Assembly: GCA_934047225.1 (NCBI GenBank)
Contig: OW203991.1
Span: 3,906,001-3,970,000 of the forward strand
DNA length: 64,000 bases
Direction of reading: 5' to 3'
From: Ypsolopha sequella
Taxonomy: Eukaryota; Arthropoda; Insecta; Lepidoptera; Ypsolophidae
Part shown: piece after piece, positions 43,386 to 55,034 of the stretch
Layout: each line of letters begins with the position of its first letter
Numbering within the stretch: the stretch's first letter is position 1
Translations under genes and position numbers: made by a program
Notes under the pieces: generated by a model
What the model saw: only the letters and a program-made list of their open reading frames with translations
Databases searched by the model: none
Told to the model about the DNA's origin: nothing

Positions 43386-44015
43386 TTAGGGTACGGAACC
43401 CAAAGAGCGAATCGGAGCCCTATTAATGTCACTCCGCTGTCCGTATGTCACGGGTCTCTAGCTCTTAGACGGAATGAGATAGAAACCTGAAATTTTTATA
43501 TATTGTGTAAAATATTGACCGAAAATCGAATTTTGAATTTAAAATGTAATTAAATATTTTTTCAGGGGGGGCGTCATACATGAAACTGGAGTCGAAAAAC
43601 ATATTTTTTTCTACCCTAGCATGTGGGGTGTCCTTATCTAGAGATCATTAAATATAAACATATATTTTTTATCTTAAAAAATAAAGAAATGGGGAGCTAT
43701 CAAAGTTTCCATTTTAGACCATTTTGTTACGTAGCCTATCTCAAAGGCCAAAGCAGTTAAGAATTTAAAATTTCTGTATACCTATTATGTACCATATTAT
43801 TATGCCGTATTTAAAAAACAAACACTAAAAACGCCGATTTATAATGTAGTTTTAGGGTTACGTTCCGAAATACTCAACCAACTTAATTTTGGAGTTTTTA
43901 TGTCTGACAGAATTGTAGCATTACCTAAAATTAAATAAATATCTAGTTTAAAATAATTGGTCATATATACAGAACCCTAAAAGAGCGAGACCCGATTCGC
44001 ACTTGGCTGGTTTTT
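43386..44015. repeat. High-copy repeat H, long diverged copy
   Basis: 'AGGGTACGGAACCC' and 'CGAGACCCGATTCGCACTTG' at the ends; interior differs from the short copies. Confidence 0.6.
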
Positions 44016-44940
44016 ATTTTATTTAGCCAAAGTATAATAAGTAAGGTAGGTATTTCGTTTTATTATAACAATAATTTAAGCTCAATTTAAAAACTCAGGG
44101 TTCTACAAAACAATCTTCTATCGTTATATTTGCTTACCGTCAATTATTTAAAAAGACTGTACTATTCAAAAATACTACAATGGTTTGAATTTGTATGACG
44201 TACCCATAAATAGAACTTCCTAAATATTCATATTTTCAAGCTTAAATATTTATTTACTTATGCAGAACACACTTTAGAACCAGGATGCCCTTTTTGTGTC
44301 ACCTTTAGTACATCCCCAAATAACATTACATTACAAGAGAATAATAGTTTATCTGCCTTTCCCCAAATTTCACGGCGCGGATTAAAAAATCGTCACCGGC
44401 TCACAATAAAATTGTGCATCACACAACTGGTTAACGCCACCAAAAAAGTCACCTGTCAAAATCCTTATTGTCAAAGCATAGATGCGAATATACCTTAACC
44501 TGTGAGATATAAATCACCCATCGACCGAACCTGGTGTAAACCTGGCGTAACTTTCGATTGCCGAAAGTAACTCGTAACGTAAGTAAAAAGGCGGAAGGTG
44601 GTCGTTTTTGGTCGCGTTCAGTTATTCCAAGGGTGGTATTGTAGTCGTCCCTTCGTATCTGAAATATTAACGGGTGGGGAAGGGAGCTGAGTAAATATTG
44701 GCAGATGTAAGTGGACGGTGCAGCGGCGCCACCCGAGGGTCGCGGGTTCGATCCCGCCGGGTTTCGACTTCGATCGGGAGGTTTACCCGCTGCCGTGTTG
44801 TGCGATTATCGCCTCTAAGTAAGTGTGGTAAGGACTGCTGATGAGTTGAAGATTGTACTGTGTATAGGTATGGAAACTTTTGGGTTGCAGAATCTCATCG
44901 TAGGTTTTGAATCTCTAGGTGCAATATGGTCACAGAATCA
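44016..44940. other. Intron 4; B-box-like sequence at ~44745
   Basis: 'GCGGGTTCGATCCCGCC' lies in a GC-rich patch (44705-44800). The T-stem pairs poorly and no acceptor stem or A-box was found, so it is at best a SINE or tRNA relic. No gene. Confidence 0.4.
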
Positions 44941-45180
44941 AAAACCGGCTAAGTGCGATTCGGACTCGCGCAAAAACATGTATTTTGTATGGGAGCCCCC
45001 TTAAATATTTATTTTATTCTGTTTTTTAGTATTTGTTGTTATAGCGGCAACAGAAATACATCATCTGTGAAAATTGCAACTGTCTAAAATCACGGTTCAT
45101 GAGATACAGCCTGTTGACAGACGGACAGACAGACGCACAGACAGACGGCCAGCGGAGTCTTAGTAATAGGGTTCCGTTAA
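44941..45180. repeat. High-copy repeat H, short copy
   Basis: Close to 29484-29726; also shares the preceding 'CTAGGTGCAATATGGTCACA'. Confidence 0.7.
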
Positions 45181-45227
45181 CCCAAAAAGTAAATAAACTA
45201 AAACAATGCAATGTCAAAAGTACCCTC

Positions 45228-45475
45228 ACACAAGCTGGGCAGGCGTGTTTGTGAGCGCGGTGCCGAAACCCTCGCATCAGTGACGCCGCTGCCCATCACC
45301 AGTCTGTTTTATGTAAGGGCCGGCAATCGGTGATGGATATATCGCCATCAATCAGTTCCAGGCATGGTGGGCCTGTTTGAGAGCTTGTCCTCTTACCTCT
45401 CCGAATAACTACGGGGATGTTTGCGAGTAAGATGGTGGTACTTCCACAGTCAAGCTCGGCAGCAGCTCCACACAT
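45228..45475 (-). mobile_element. RTE-like fragment (family R) lacking its tail
   Basis: 'CAAGCTGGGCAGGCGTGTTT' to 'TCAAGCTCGGCAG'; the GATG end is missing, so it is deleted at both ends. Confidence 0.65.
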
Positions 45476-45670
45476 GCAAGCAGATCGAACACAAATGTGC
45501 GCCTACGGTTTTGAACCCGCGATATCCGGATTAGTGGTCGACGATTCAGATTCAGATTCATTTATTTCATTACATAGGCGAAACAATTCGCACTTATACA
45601 AGTTAAATTTTACAATAATAATAAAATAATAAGTTAATCCAATTTGTAAAGATTGAATCATTGTTTGTTG

Positions 45671-45785
45671 TACAGTGGAGACCACATCAAGCTATACACT
45701 TGCAGTACGACATTAGCCCCTACAGGGAAGGATATAAGATAGGTACAAAGTCCAATGTGTCTTACTTGATGCGGTCTACTCTGTA
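45671..45785. mobile_element. 115-bp TA-type MITE family V, copy 2
   Basis: Inverted copy of 36820-36934 with the same length and ends (TACAGTGGAGACC..). Confidence 0.82.
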
Positions 45786-46504
45786 CATATACTTAGTTAA
45801 GATATAATAAATTAATCACAATGGCTGCTTATTATGTAGACATCATAAAAGGTGATATATTCCGTAAACATACCTATACGCTGTGTGCGTAGTGGGTGAT
45901 GGGAGACACTAAAACAATCCGAGCGCTCAACGCGGCGAAAAAGGTAACTATCGGTGGACGGACGGTAAATTGTCACTGTCTGTAAAATTTGTGTACAAAT
46001 AATTGATGATGAAAGTGGAAAAGAAATAACAATAATCATGCCACCTTTTTTGAAGAATAAAATAGAATTTTCAAGAGATGAACAAAAATTCTACTTACAA
46101 TATAGCTGGGGTACGGATTCATGTTGAAAGAATCATATAACGCTTGAAAGTTTATCAAATATTAAATAAAATTCCTGAAAACTTTTTCGGCTTATTGATG
46201 ATATTTCACATATTTGCTGTGTATTAGTAAACCTGCAGCCCCCATATTTGCAAAGAAAGAAAGCAGTGCATGATTTTTATTGTTTGATTCAGGGTTGATA
46301 AATAATGTTTGCAGGTACTTTGAAAAATTAATCAATGTAAATTTTTATGTAGCTTAGTTTATTCTTATTTAAAATCATTACATAAATTCCAAAGGCCTAA
46401 TTAAGTAATCTAATTACTAAAATAAACATTTCATTAAATAACATTCAGAATAATTGACTCTTCAGTAAAAATATTGTTTGCTTCCTACTTATTATTATTA
46501 TTTC
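45786..46504. other. Intron 4, nothing recognised
   Basis: AT-rich; no element borders resolved. Confidence 0.45.
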
Positions 46505-46855
46505 TTACATATATATTTTGCAAACTATACTTTGAACAATGGCGGTCACGGATGCTTCACTATCTTCAGTATTGCAGCTTAAAGTAGCAGCTTCTATAAT
46601 ACACTTTAAAGCTGACTTTCCCTCCAACTCCGCAAGATCGAAATGTACAGACTCATACCTTTTCTTTGCCTTGGGGTACATTTTTTCAAAGTATTTTCCT
46701 ATGGCGTACTTTTCTTTTGCAAATTGTCGGGCACTCTGTCTACCCCATTGTTGTTCTTGACTCGATTTTGTGAAACTTTCTTCATGGTTGACGTAGTACA
46801 ACAGTGCCGCAATATATTTACATCTTCCACTTTTATTGTAAACACAATCGCATCT
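46505..46855 (-). pseudogene. SWIM-type zinc-finger fragment, probably transposon-encoded
   Basis: On the minus strand an open frame from ~46855 to a stop at 46505 reads 'RCDCVYNKSGRCKYIAALLY' then '..EESFTKSSQEQQWGRQS' and '..EKYAIGKYFEKMYPKAKK'. The CxC...GKCKH pattern followed by a Trp-containing helix is that of SWIM zinc fingers in insect proteins linked to YqaJ-type nucleases and transposons. Here the expected final His is Tyr (CKY), which would impair zinc binding. There is no start codon before the finger; the frame is cut by a MITE at 46856. It is therefore a remnant inside intron 4, on the opposite strand to the host gene. Confidence 0.55.
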
Positions 46856-47042
46856 AAAAACTAATTTAACCCGACCGATTTCGGTTTTACACCATCATTA
46901 AGGGTTTAAATAAGCTACTTTGGAAGTAATTCCGTACAATTAATAACTTCCACGGAATAACTTTCACAGTACTTTCAAAGTAGCTCATCTAAACTCTTGA
47001 TGATGGTGTAAAACTGAAACTGGTCGGGTTAAATCAGTTTTT
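46856..47042. mobile_element. Foldback MITE, 187 bp
   Basis: 'AAAAACTAATTTAACCCGAC' at the left and a near complement at the right, ~55-bp arms including 'TTTTACACCATCAT'. It abuts the SWIM fragment. Confidence 0.75.
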
Positions 47043-47764
47043 AACTGTGAAACGAGTGCAAGTGCATCTATTCATCATGTTTTTATCCAAGTTTCACCAA
47101 GTCCCGACAATCGCAAGTATTAATCATAGAATCACATTTGGCGTTGGTTACAAAGCGGTGGAATCAATCTGTTAGTAAATTAAATCGTATTAAGAAACTT
47201 TATCAATTACCAAACATTATGCGCGTTTCAAGTTTACAAAAAAATCTGCTTACATTCAAAGATGTTTTGTATGGAGTCGAAGTCACCGTACCCTGGCGAA
47301 TCACATTTGCTTTAATGCTGTGGTTCATACTTTCGACTCGTACTTCTTCCACATCCTGGACATGTTGAGCAAGAACCAATTTTTTAGCTTTTATTTAAGT
47401 CTGAGGCTGAAAAGCGATGTCGTGTGACACCTTGAAAACCTGTTTTAATACATTAAAAGGCTCATTTTTAACTGATTAACAAATTCACTGATTTATTAAT
47501 AACCACCGAAAATTAATAAATATCACGTTTTAAAAAAAGATAACGTTAAATAATATTAAAGTTATTTGTTTGTTTACTTACGTTACCTACAGACATTGCA
47601 GCTTTGTCAAAAGTCCGTCTTAGTTGCCACCGCTAGTTGGCGCTTCGTCGCGCACACAGCCTATAGTATTCAGGAAAATAATAAATTTGTCATATTGAAA
47701 TTTACAAATGAGTAATTAAGAATTAATTAATTAATATAAATAATCAATATAATTAGGAGTCTGT
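47043..47764. other. Intron 4, no supported gene
   Basis: An open stretch at 47138-47368 has no motif; the sequence may belong with the SWIM remnant. Confidence 0.35.
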
Positions 47765-48070
47765 GTAGGCATTATTATCATATTCATATTTATTTATTTC
47801 ATAATATTCAATATATGTCACATTAATAAATACTTAAAATTAACTACAAAATAACAACTTATAATTAATTACAATGTTATATTATAAATTAATTAGATGT
47901 GTCTCTAAAGTTATTCTTGTGAACAAGAAAGTCTTTAAAAGAATAGAACGCTTGCTCAAGAATTCAGCACTTCAACCTGGATTTAAAAATAGTTATATCC
48001 ATAAGGAAGTCGTCAATACTATAATAACCCTTTCTTAAATGCCTTTATCTGTCACTTGAAGGGTTTTTCG
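47765..48070 (-). pseudogene. LINE C-terminal fragment and tail
   Basis: Minus-strand translation of ~48060-47895 gives 'HLRKGYYSIDDFLMD' and, after one stop, 'EQAFYSFKDFLVHKN', resembling the repeated Y-S-x-x-DF-L C-terminal motifs of CR1/Jockey-type LINEs. It is followed by an AT-rich 3' tail. The frame is broken by a stop. Confidence 0.45.
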
Positions 48071-49339
48071 TTCAGGCTGTGCAAGCTTTCTGGTATTTAT
48101 ATAATATATATATATATATCTTTCTTCTCCTATTTTTTTTTTGTATTGAATTATATTATTGACCCAATAAAACACATTTTCTTTTAGTAAATTTTCTTAT
48201 GTCACACAGAGACAATTTTAGTTTCAATAATAAATTTTGTTACATCGCATGTGTCGCAACTCGCGGCCCCTGACGGAAGATCAGCGTCACAGTTCTGCTG
48301 TGGCATTTTGCTGAGTCAGAGACCTTTTTGTTGGCTGCATCTTATAAACTACCTCAGGCTGTATAATAGTTTATTGTTTAGAATATTTAGTTTTTTTGTA
48401 ATGGTGTAGCTTTCAAAATAAACGCCTTTTCTTTCTTTATTTTGTTATAAAAATCAAAGCTCATACTACGGAAGCATTGCCGTACTAACAAATATACATC
48501 GGATCTGCGCTCAAAAGTGTCCGAACCAAAAGAGTGTCAAAACCATTGAAAACTAAAAAAGCGTGTCAATCGCACGTCAATCAAAATTGAGCCATGCAGC
48601 AATGACATACGATTCAAAGGAAAATGTTTTGTTTCTTAATATTTTGACACTTCACTAAGGACACTTTTTACGTAAATCTTGTACTAGACCCGAGGTCCAT
48701 GGTTTGTACGTCAATGTATGGAAGCGATTAAAACAATATCTCTTTTTGAGATTATCTCCTTAGAGTTATTTACCCTGCACACACCCGTGACCATTTATAC
48801 AATGTTTACATAACAAGCCCGCACATTAAAATAGTGTAACTAACAAATTAGCAATACACAACCAGTTACTTTACCCATTGTATTGATCTTAACATATATT
48901 CTAACGGAAAATGTACTCTATCCACTTGTGATAGAGTCTCGACTTAAAGCTATTAGGGATGTAGTGCTAAGCGAGTTGCCGGCATGTATTTTTGCACCTC
49001 AATTAACTTATTAAAAGCCGTCGAGGCGTCGAATTGCTAATCAAATGTACAAACTGACAGAGTGCCCACGCGTGGGTATATGGAATGTCTTGCATGAGAA
49101 CTTTTAAGCTTCGATTAGCTTTAAGCTGTTTTTAAAAAATAACAGTATCGTGTAAAAGCAGAGATATACTGAGTGATGTATTTTCATTTCGAAATACCGC
49201 CCCTATTTTACTCAAAAACACGAAAACCGTAACTCTCTTTCCCTCTGAAATATCCTTTACTTCCTTTACTAAAAAATTTAGGTTCAGTACCGACCGTCTT
49301 TTACTGGGTAATGTTTATTCAAACTGAAGGCGATATGTA
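48071..49339. other. Intron 4, AT run, nothing else recognised
   Basis: AT dinucleotide run near 48100-48118. No coding signal. Confidence 0.45.
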
Positions 49340-49450
49340 AACGTTTTACTGTTTTACTCAGTGCGAGAGGGATGGATTCGAGGAAAAGTAGCAAAAGTCG
49401 GTTTTTTATTAATATAAAATGTACTCAAGTTGCTATCAAAGTTTCGTTTA
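49340..49450. repeat. Dispersed repeat G, truncated copy
   Basis: 'CGATATGTAAACGTTTTACT' to 'AAAGTTTCGTTTAACGAA' matches the first ~110 bases of 25753-26192. Confidence 0.65.
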
Positions 49451-49527
49451 ACGAAAAAACTGCCAGTAACATATAAAAAGCGCTATTGCGAAGAAATTCC
49501 TCGAGTCCAAATGAATGTGTCTATGTC

Positions 49528-49792
49528 GTGGCCATATCGTAGAATTGACCAATTCATGATTTGGTTGGCCAGATCGTAAAGTATGAAATCAAAAATCTTT
49601 CACCAAAAAAAAATATTGGTGTGATGACGAGCGAAACGAAGCGGAGCGAGGAGGAGCGTGTTAGGTTTACATGTAAATATATTTGGAGAGCCGAGCGAAG
49701 CGGAGCGGAGCGAGGCGACCCTTCCAATTTTAACAGAAATACGATATGGCCAACCAGATCATGAAATGGTCAATTCTACGATATGGTCACGC
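49528..49792. mobile_element. MITE family Q, intact copy
   Basis: 'CGTGGCCATATCGTAGAATT' and complement, ~55-bp inverted ends. The interior carries repeated GAGCGAAGCGGAGCG motifs. Truncated and nested relative at 21200-21803. Confidence 0.8.
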
Positions 49793-50181
49793 CATCTATA
49801 AGTTGAAAAGACGCGTATTTTGGTATGCAAAATGTTCTAAATATTACTGACAACATCAAGAGCTTTCAGGTTTACATCAGTATTCTCATCTACTCCTCCT
49901 TGGTTCTCTTGGTTTCCTTGGTATGAACTGTGACTTGCGCTTGACCACTACCAAGTCTGATGAAAAGCTTCTATGAGATCTAAGACGGAAGGCGCTTGTC
50001 CAGATGATGTGAATTAATCAGTTTTTACAGGAACTTCCGCAAAGTCTACAGAAGTTGGTAACGGACTAATGTCTTATACTACTCAACTGCCTGTAACCAC
50101 TCTCAGTAAACAATATTTTTGATAAAAAAAATACCGTCATCTTTCAATTGCATTCTAGTAATTATTTTCCCTACTACCAAT
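49793..50181. other. Intron 4, nothing recognised
   Basis: No element resolved. Confidence 0.4.
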
Positions 50182-50189
50182 GATAGCAA

Positions 50190-50690
50190 CAGGGTTGCCA
50201 ACCATACAATTTTTATCTCCGTACATAAGCAGCTAAAAATCTCGTATTTTGGCTTAAAATTTATTAAGCTTCTAAATGTGATAAAAAAGGGCATATAGTA
50301 CTATTAAATTTAGGACGTTTTACATAACTTTTGCAAATTTGCTGTTAATTAAAACATCAGTTTGTATTAAAAATGTTTGATATTACTCAAGTAAAATAAC
50401 AAAAAAACTAAATTTGCTTAGGAGTACAAAATTTCTAAGTAACTAAGTACTAAGCAACTTCTAGTATTCGTTTACATTATCATTGGAAAACAGTGGTTTG
50501 TAGTGATTTCAGACCAGAACCGGCCCCTTAGGCTACAAAATGATGCCTGCGCGTTGAAAAATCATGTTATAAATTTCCGGATATCAAAATCTCGTACATA
50601 ATGTAAGAGGCTGATAGTGTCCTCGTATCTCGTACGGAAGACCACCAATCTCGTATTTGTACGTGGAACCTCATACGGTTGGCAACCCTG
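50190..50690. mobile_element. Non-autonomous hAT element, 501 bp, perfect 8-bp TSD
   Basis: 'CAGGGTTGCCAACC' and 'GGTTGGCAACCCTG' ends; identical GATAGCAA at 50182-50189 and 50691-50698. The interior has repeated 'CTCGTA' motifs near both ends. No transposase frame. Confidence 0.92.
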
Positions 50691-50711
50691 GATAGCAACA
50701 AAGTCCTACGT

Positions 50712-51028
50712 CAAGGGTCTTCAAACCGCGGCCCGCCGGGACATTTCTTGCGGCTTTCAGAGACTAGAAGAGATATTCGTTTGGAATTTACGCGCTTCGT
50801 CTCTAAAATCAAACGCTGTTCGGTCACAAAATAAAAGCAGATATCGACAATCTGGATAAAAAGAAACAAGTTCAATCCTCACATTCATCTGTATCTTGTA
50901 ATTTTTAAACAAATAAAGAATTTCAATTCATTTGTTTGTTATTTAATGTTCACGTGCTGCAATGTGGCCCTCCGACAGACGTGGACCAAATTTTTGGACC
51001 TCGAGCTAAACAAGGTTGAAAACCCCTG
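50712..51028. mobile_element. Second hAT element, 317 bp, perfect 8-bp TSD
   Basis: Ends 'CAAGGGTCTTCAAACC' and 'GGTTGAAAACCCCTG'; identical TCCTACGT at 50704-50711 and 51029-51036. A different family from the neighbour 21 bp to its left. An internal AATAAA and GC-rich left part suggest a remnant of a larger element. Confidence 0.88.
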
Positions 51029-51184
51029 TCCTACGTAATAGAAGGCACACCAAGAACGGATCAAATAAAATGAGCACAGTCGCACAGTTTGTCTGTTTGT
51101 CCTTACATATAGACGGAGACGTGTTATCTTAGTTATAGCAACTAGGGGAGGGAATAAGAAATAAGTTTATGGCGTATTTTGGGA

Positions 51185-51655
51185 AACAATTCCCATAGCT
51201 TAATTTTTAAAATATTTTTTTTTTATTTTTTTTTTCAGAGTATATAAGCTATTTTAGGACATAGTTTTCATTATTTTGGTATATAATTTAGCCATTATTT
51301 TTTTTTATTTTTAAAGAATTTTCCGATGACCTTGTCACTTGAAAATTTAAGACATTTTACTGATTGTGATGTGTGATTGCTTGTAAAAAAAATGGTCTGT
51401 CTCTGTCTGTCTACTCATCTGTCATCTAGCTGTCAAATTAGTCCGAAGCAAATTATAAATTTATCTTGATAGCAAAGGACACATTTCTAAACAGTCATTA
51501 CTCAAGTGACGTCACACGAGGGCAAATGGAAGTTGTCGTAAAAATATTCATCATTATTTTAGACCAAAACTTCGAAAATAAGGCTTATTAAAGCTAAATC
51601 TCGAAATGGTTTTCGAATTAATACACCTTAACATAATTTAATCTATGCCGATTGG
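51185..51655. repeat. Dispersed repeat I, copy 2 (inverted)
   Basis: Reverse orientation of 55572-56040 over ~470 bp. Confidence 0.72.
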
Positions 51656-52232
51656 TGGGTAACATTGGAACAGTCTAAATATTTGATAACTCACGTTGAA
51701 ATCTGTGTATGATGAAAATCTCATCTAAAGCTCTGACATGCCGTATCAAAAATACTGTTCCAAGATATTGTTTTAGTAATAATGAAAACTCAACAGAATT
51801 TATGATATCAACTGTCTGTAATTTCCATGATATAATTTGAACAGTGTGTTTACAATAAGTGTTTCAAATAATGTCTTCATTTAATTTTGCACTTTTTATC
51901 AACTTTATCGGTCCTGTCTTTGGTTCAGTTAAAAAACGAAAACCCCTTATAATCCATGCGTCCGCGTATTAACTTGAAAACTGCTGCAGATTGTACAAAA
52001 TTTTGGTACGTAATTACACTTCGACCCCGGGAAAAATAATCATAAATTTTTCAGTCATTCAAACATCAATACTACAGAACCAATTATAATATTAATTAAT
52101 ATTATAAACAATTAAAAAGTATTATTTGATAACATAAAGTTGAACTGGCCCCCAAAGTAGTTAAATCTGTTCCAAATATCAGATGCATGATTGCGTGGAT
52201 AGCTTCGTGATTATATCAAAGCAATCAGCCTC
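51656..52232. other. Intron 4, nothing recognised
   Basis: AT-rich; no borders resolved. Confidence 0.45.
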
Positions 52233-52552
52233 CATCTTGCTTGGAGACCCCCTCGAAGTAATTCGGGGGAGAGTAAGAGGACAGCTCACAGCCAAAAAAC
52301 CAGGAGGCCCACCGTGCCTGGGACCGATGGATGGCGGTATATCCATCCCTAATAGCCGGGCCTTATATGGAACAGACTGGTGACGGGCAGCGGCGTCACT
52401 GGTGCGAGGATTCCGGCACCGCGCTCACCAACCCGCCTGCCCAGCGTATGTGAGTATGGGCAATTCTTCCAGGATGACCGCCGGGAGTGGCAAAGTCCTG
52501 CAAAGGCTTATGTCCAGCAGTGGACGAACTAGGCTGATGGGTGGATGTATGG
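52233..52552 (+). mobile_element. RTE-like 3' fragment (family R), 10-bp TSD
   Basis: AATCAGCCTC occurs at 52223-52232 and 52553-52562. GATG tail at the right end; plus orientation. Confidence 0.78.
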
Positions 52553-52562
52553 AATCAGCCTC

Positions 52563-52690
52563 TTTTTTAACCAGCTTCTTACACCCAGAGTTTGTCTGGA
52601 AGAGATCGCTATAAGCGATAAGGCCGCCTGATTGTGCCTACTTGTTTATTGTAATTTTTATTGTTTTTTGTTTCCTTTTCTATGGTGTAT
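52563..52690 (+). mobile_element. LINE 3' end, same family as 24510-24665
   Basis: 'TCTGGAAGAGATCGCTATAA' and 'GCGATAAGGCCGCC' followed by a T-rich stretch and 'TATGGTGTATTG'. The TTG tail is absent. Confidence 0.6.
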
Positions 52691-53069
52691 TGTATCAAGA
52701 AAAGATGTTTAGACAAAAAATTAAGTGAGGAAAATTTTAATGTAACTGAAAATAATCGCTTTTATCTTTGTTCATGGACTACGGCTAAAATAGCTTCATC
52801 GTCTGCCCAGCGTCGTTTGACCTGCCTTCTTCTCATAAAATACTCACTTTCAAGGCCAGAGAGAGACCAGTTTCGGTTGGTTGGCAAGCTAAGCTACTTT
52901 TTGATGAATTTGCCGAGTAAACGAAGCCGATGCCTTGTATAAGCTTGTTGCCTGCACAAATAACAACCGAATTGTTTGCGTTTAGTTATGTATCTTTAGT
53001 TAGGTGCATTAGTGGCTTAACTTGCTTCAAGGCTGTGATACGAAATATACTTAGTAATTTCTTGTTGTA
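52691..53069. other. Intron 4, nothing recognised
   Basis: An open stretch at 52661-52942 has no motif. Confidence 0.4.
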
Positions 53070-53235
53070 TTAGCTAAAAACATTCCCATTTGTTGTTTCG
53101 CTGCGTGATTATTGATCCAAGAAAAAGAGGCCAATGAGCCAACATTTAATCGCCTCTATCAAAAGCAAATAAAGTCTTTGCCATTGGACTTATTGTACTG
53201 GACAGGTTATAAAAAAGTGGCTTGTGTAGGCCATA
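53070..53235. repeat. Dispersed repeat E, partial copy
   Basis: Shares 'TGTTGTTTCGCTGCGTGAT' and 'GACTTATTGTACTGGACAGG' with 12380-12540. Confidence 0.65.
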
Positions 53236-53326
53236 GTCTTAAGGGAAGAGGGTCATATTTTGATGCCGTACAAAAAGAATTTTGTCTTCTCAGTTGTACG
53301 CTAATGTATAAAATAGAATAAAAATT

Positions 53327-53720
53327 AATAGTAGTTTATGCTAATAGGGCGAAAAGAAATAAACTACGAGGACGATTTAAAACACGAGCGTAGCGAGTGT
53401 TTTAAACGTAACCGAGTAATTTATTGCTTTTACGCCCGTGTATCATACTACGTTTTTCAATGCATAGTGCGAAGAAATGAAAACAAATATAATCTTGTGA
53501 ACTTTAAATTATAATTGGCTCAAAAGGACTGTATCCAGAGCCGTTATACAGTGGAAAAAAAAGTATAACATCTATGGTACACAAGAAAGGCTGCAGGTTA
53601 GCCAACCAATGTAAATAAATAATAAAAAAATAATAATAAAGCCCTAGGGCAAAATAATCGACTTTTTGTTCGGTTTTGATGCATAAAAAGTGGGCCTTTA
53701 CGAGCACTTGCATTGAAAAA
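53327..53720. repeat. Dispersed repeat C, copy 4 (full)
   Basis: Near-twin of 38332-38727 in the same orientation. Confidence 0.75.
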
Positions 53721-54246
53721 TAACTTTATCTATCGCCCAACCTATACTTCCTATCCGTATTGGAATTTTGGGTAATCAACATGTTTCAAAAATACAACAA
53801 AGTACTAAGAAATCTTGTATTTTGTGCTCCAAAACGTCTCATTTCTACACAGATTTTTCTCAAATAACAACATTTTTCTAAGAATTTGAATACATATTGA
53901 CCCCGTGGTAGTTCATAAACATTTGAAAAATGCAGTAGTTTGGTATTTAGGCTAAATAGGATAGCAATAAAACGTTAAGAGCTAGGACACGAAATCGCGG
54001 TAAAAAGTTACCGTATAGCCTTAAGTGTGATTCAAGCTATTTACCATTGGAACCCATACTTTTTGCACCCTCTACAGACTTTTTCAATGTCATTAGAGTA
54101 CTATCCAAAAGGGGAGTGGGAAAAAGTTTTCACACATTTGTCTCCTTCATTGACTTCTCCCAGCCCTTGGGTATGAAACTCATTTCACACCAGCCCTACA
54201 AGTGTTGGTTTGGAGGAGCTTCCATTTATACAGAGCTCTAACCCCT
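53721..54246. other. Intron 4, nothing recognised
   Basis: No repeat or coding signal resolved. Confidence 0.4.
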
Positions 54247-54585
54247 CGGCCATAGCTTCAGGCTTCGAGAGGCGTGCCAAGCGGTTCTTCTTGCGAAGGC
54301 GCCGGCGGAGAGAACAAATGTATGAAGTTGTATAGAGCCGGCCATGAGTCGCCGCTCGCGCGTCTTGTCCGGCTTCGAGTGAGTTGCGCTCTTTCGACGG
54401 CGGTGTGCGGGGAGGCGGGCGGTTGAAACAGTGATCGAGCGCACAGGATGAACCTAGTGTCGAGCGCTTTGAGCGAGCGAGCGCGCTATACATGAAGGCA
54501 CCGCGCGCCGACGGGTGTTGTGGCAGGGCAAAGCCCGCCGCGAAAACCGTCTGGAAGCGCCGCCAGAAGCCTGAAGCTGTGGCCC
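54247..54585. mobile_element. GC-rich foldback element
   Basis: 'CGGCCATAGCTTCAGGCTTC' at the left and 'GAAGCCTGAAGCTGTGGCC' at the right form the inverted ends. The CpG-rich interior ('GCGAGCGAGCGCGC') contrasts sharply with the intron and produces long but meaningless open frames. A promoter-like CpG island is the alternative reading. Confidence 0.6.
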
Positions 54586-55034
54586 TGGCGTAAGCGTTGT
54601 GGGGATCACCATTGTCATTTGGCTGCGAATAAATATTTAATTATAGTTTTGGTTTCTGAATGTCGTGCCTTCGGTAGCTTTTTACATAGGCGTACCGAGG
54701 GGAGGTTTTGGGATTCAACCCCCCCTCGAAATAAAGACAAGAGCATGGGATATCGTTTTATAACAATTTTTTTTTCTGCGTATGCATGATTCTTATGGAG
54801 AAGCCGTACCGGGAGTGTACGGGAGTTACTCTACTTTCTTAGGTACTTTCGGCGTTTCGGCGTTTGCGCATTTCATCTAGGGTTTTGTCGACGCTCTACG
54901 GCAAACTTGTGTGTATCAAAAAATTTTCAGCAGGCTGTCCAAAGTAATTATTGAGCTTGTCTCCTACATGAAGATTTTTATGAAAATCAATTGCGTTTAA
55001 AAAGCTATACCTACTTAACAGTAGTAAAAATATT
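54586..55034. other. Intron 4, nothing recognised
   Basis: 'GGCGTACCGAGGGGAGGTTT'..'CCCCCCTCG' near 54690-54728 is a G/C-run pair typical of repeats; unassigned. Confidence 0.4.

Noticed and set aside
44730..44775. Possible tRNA gene (B-box-like motif)
   Set aside because: The T-stem does not pair fully and no A-box, anticodon arm or acceptor stem could be placed.
54185..54493. 102-codon minus-strand open frame in a GC-rich patch
   Set aside because: Open frames on both strands arise from GC-rich composition within an inverted-end element; low-complexity Arg/Ser translation.
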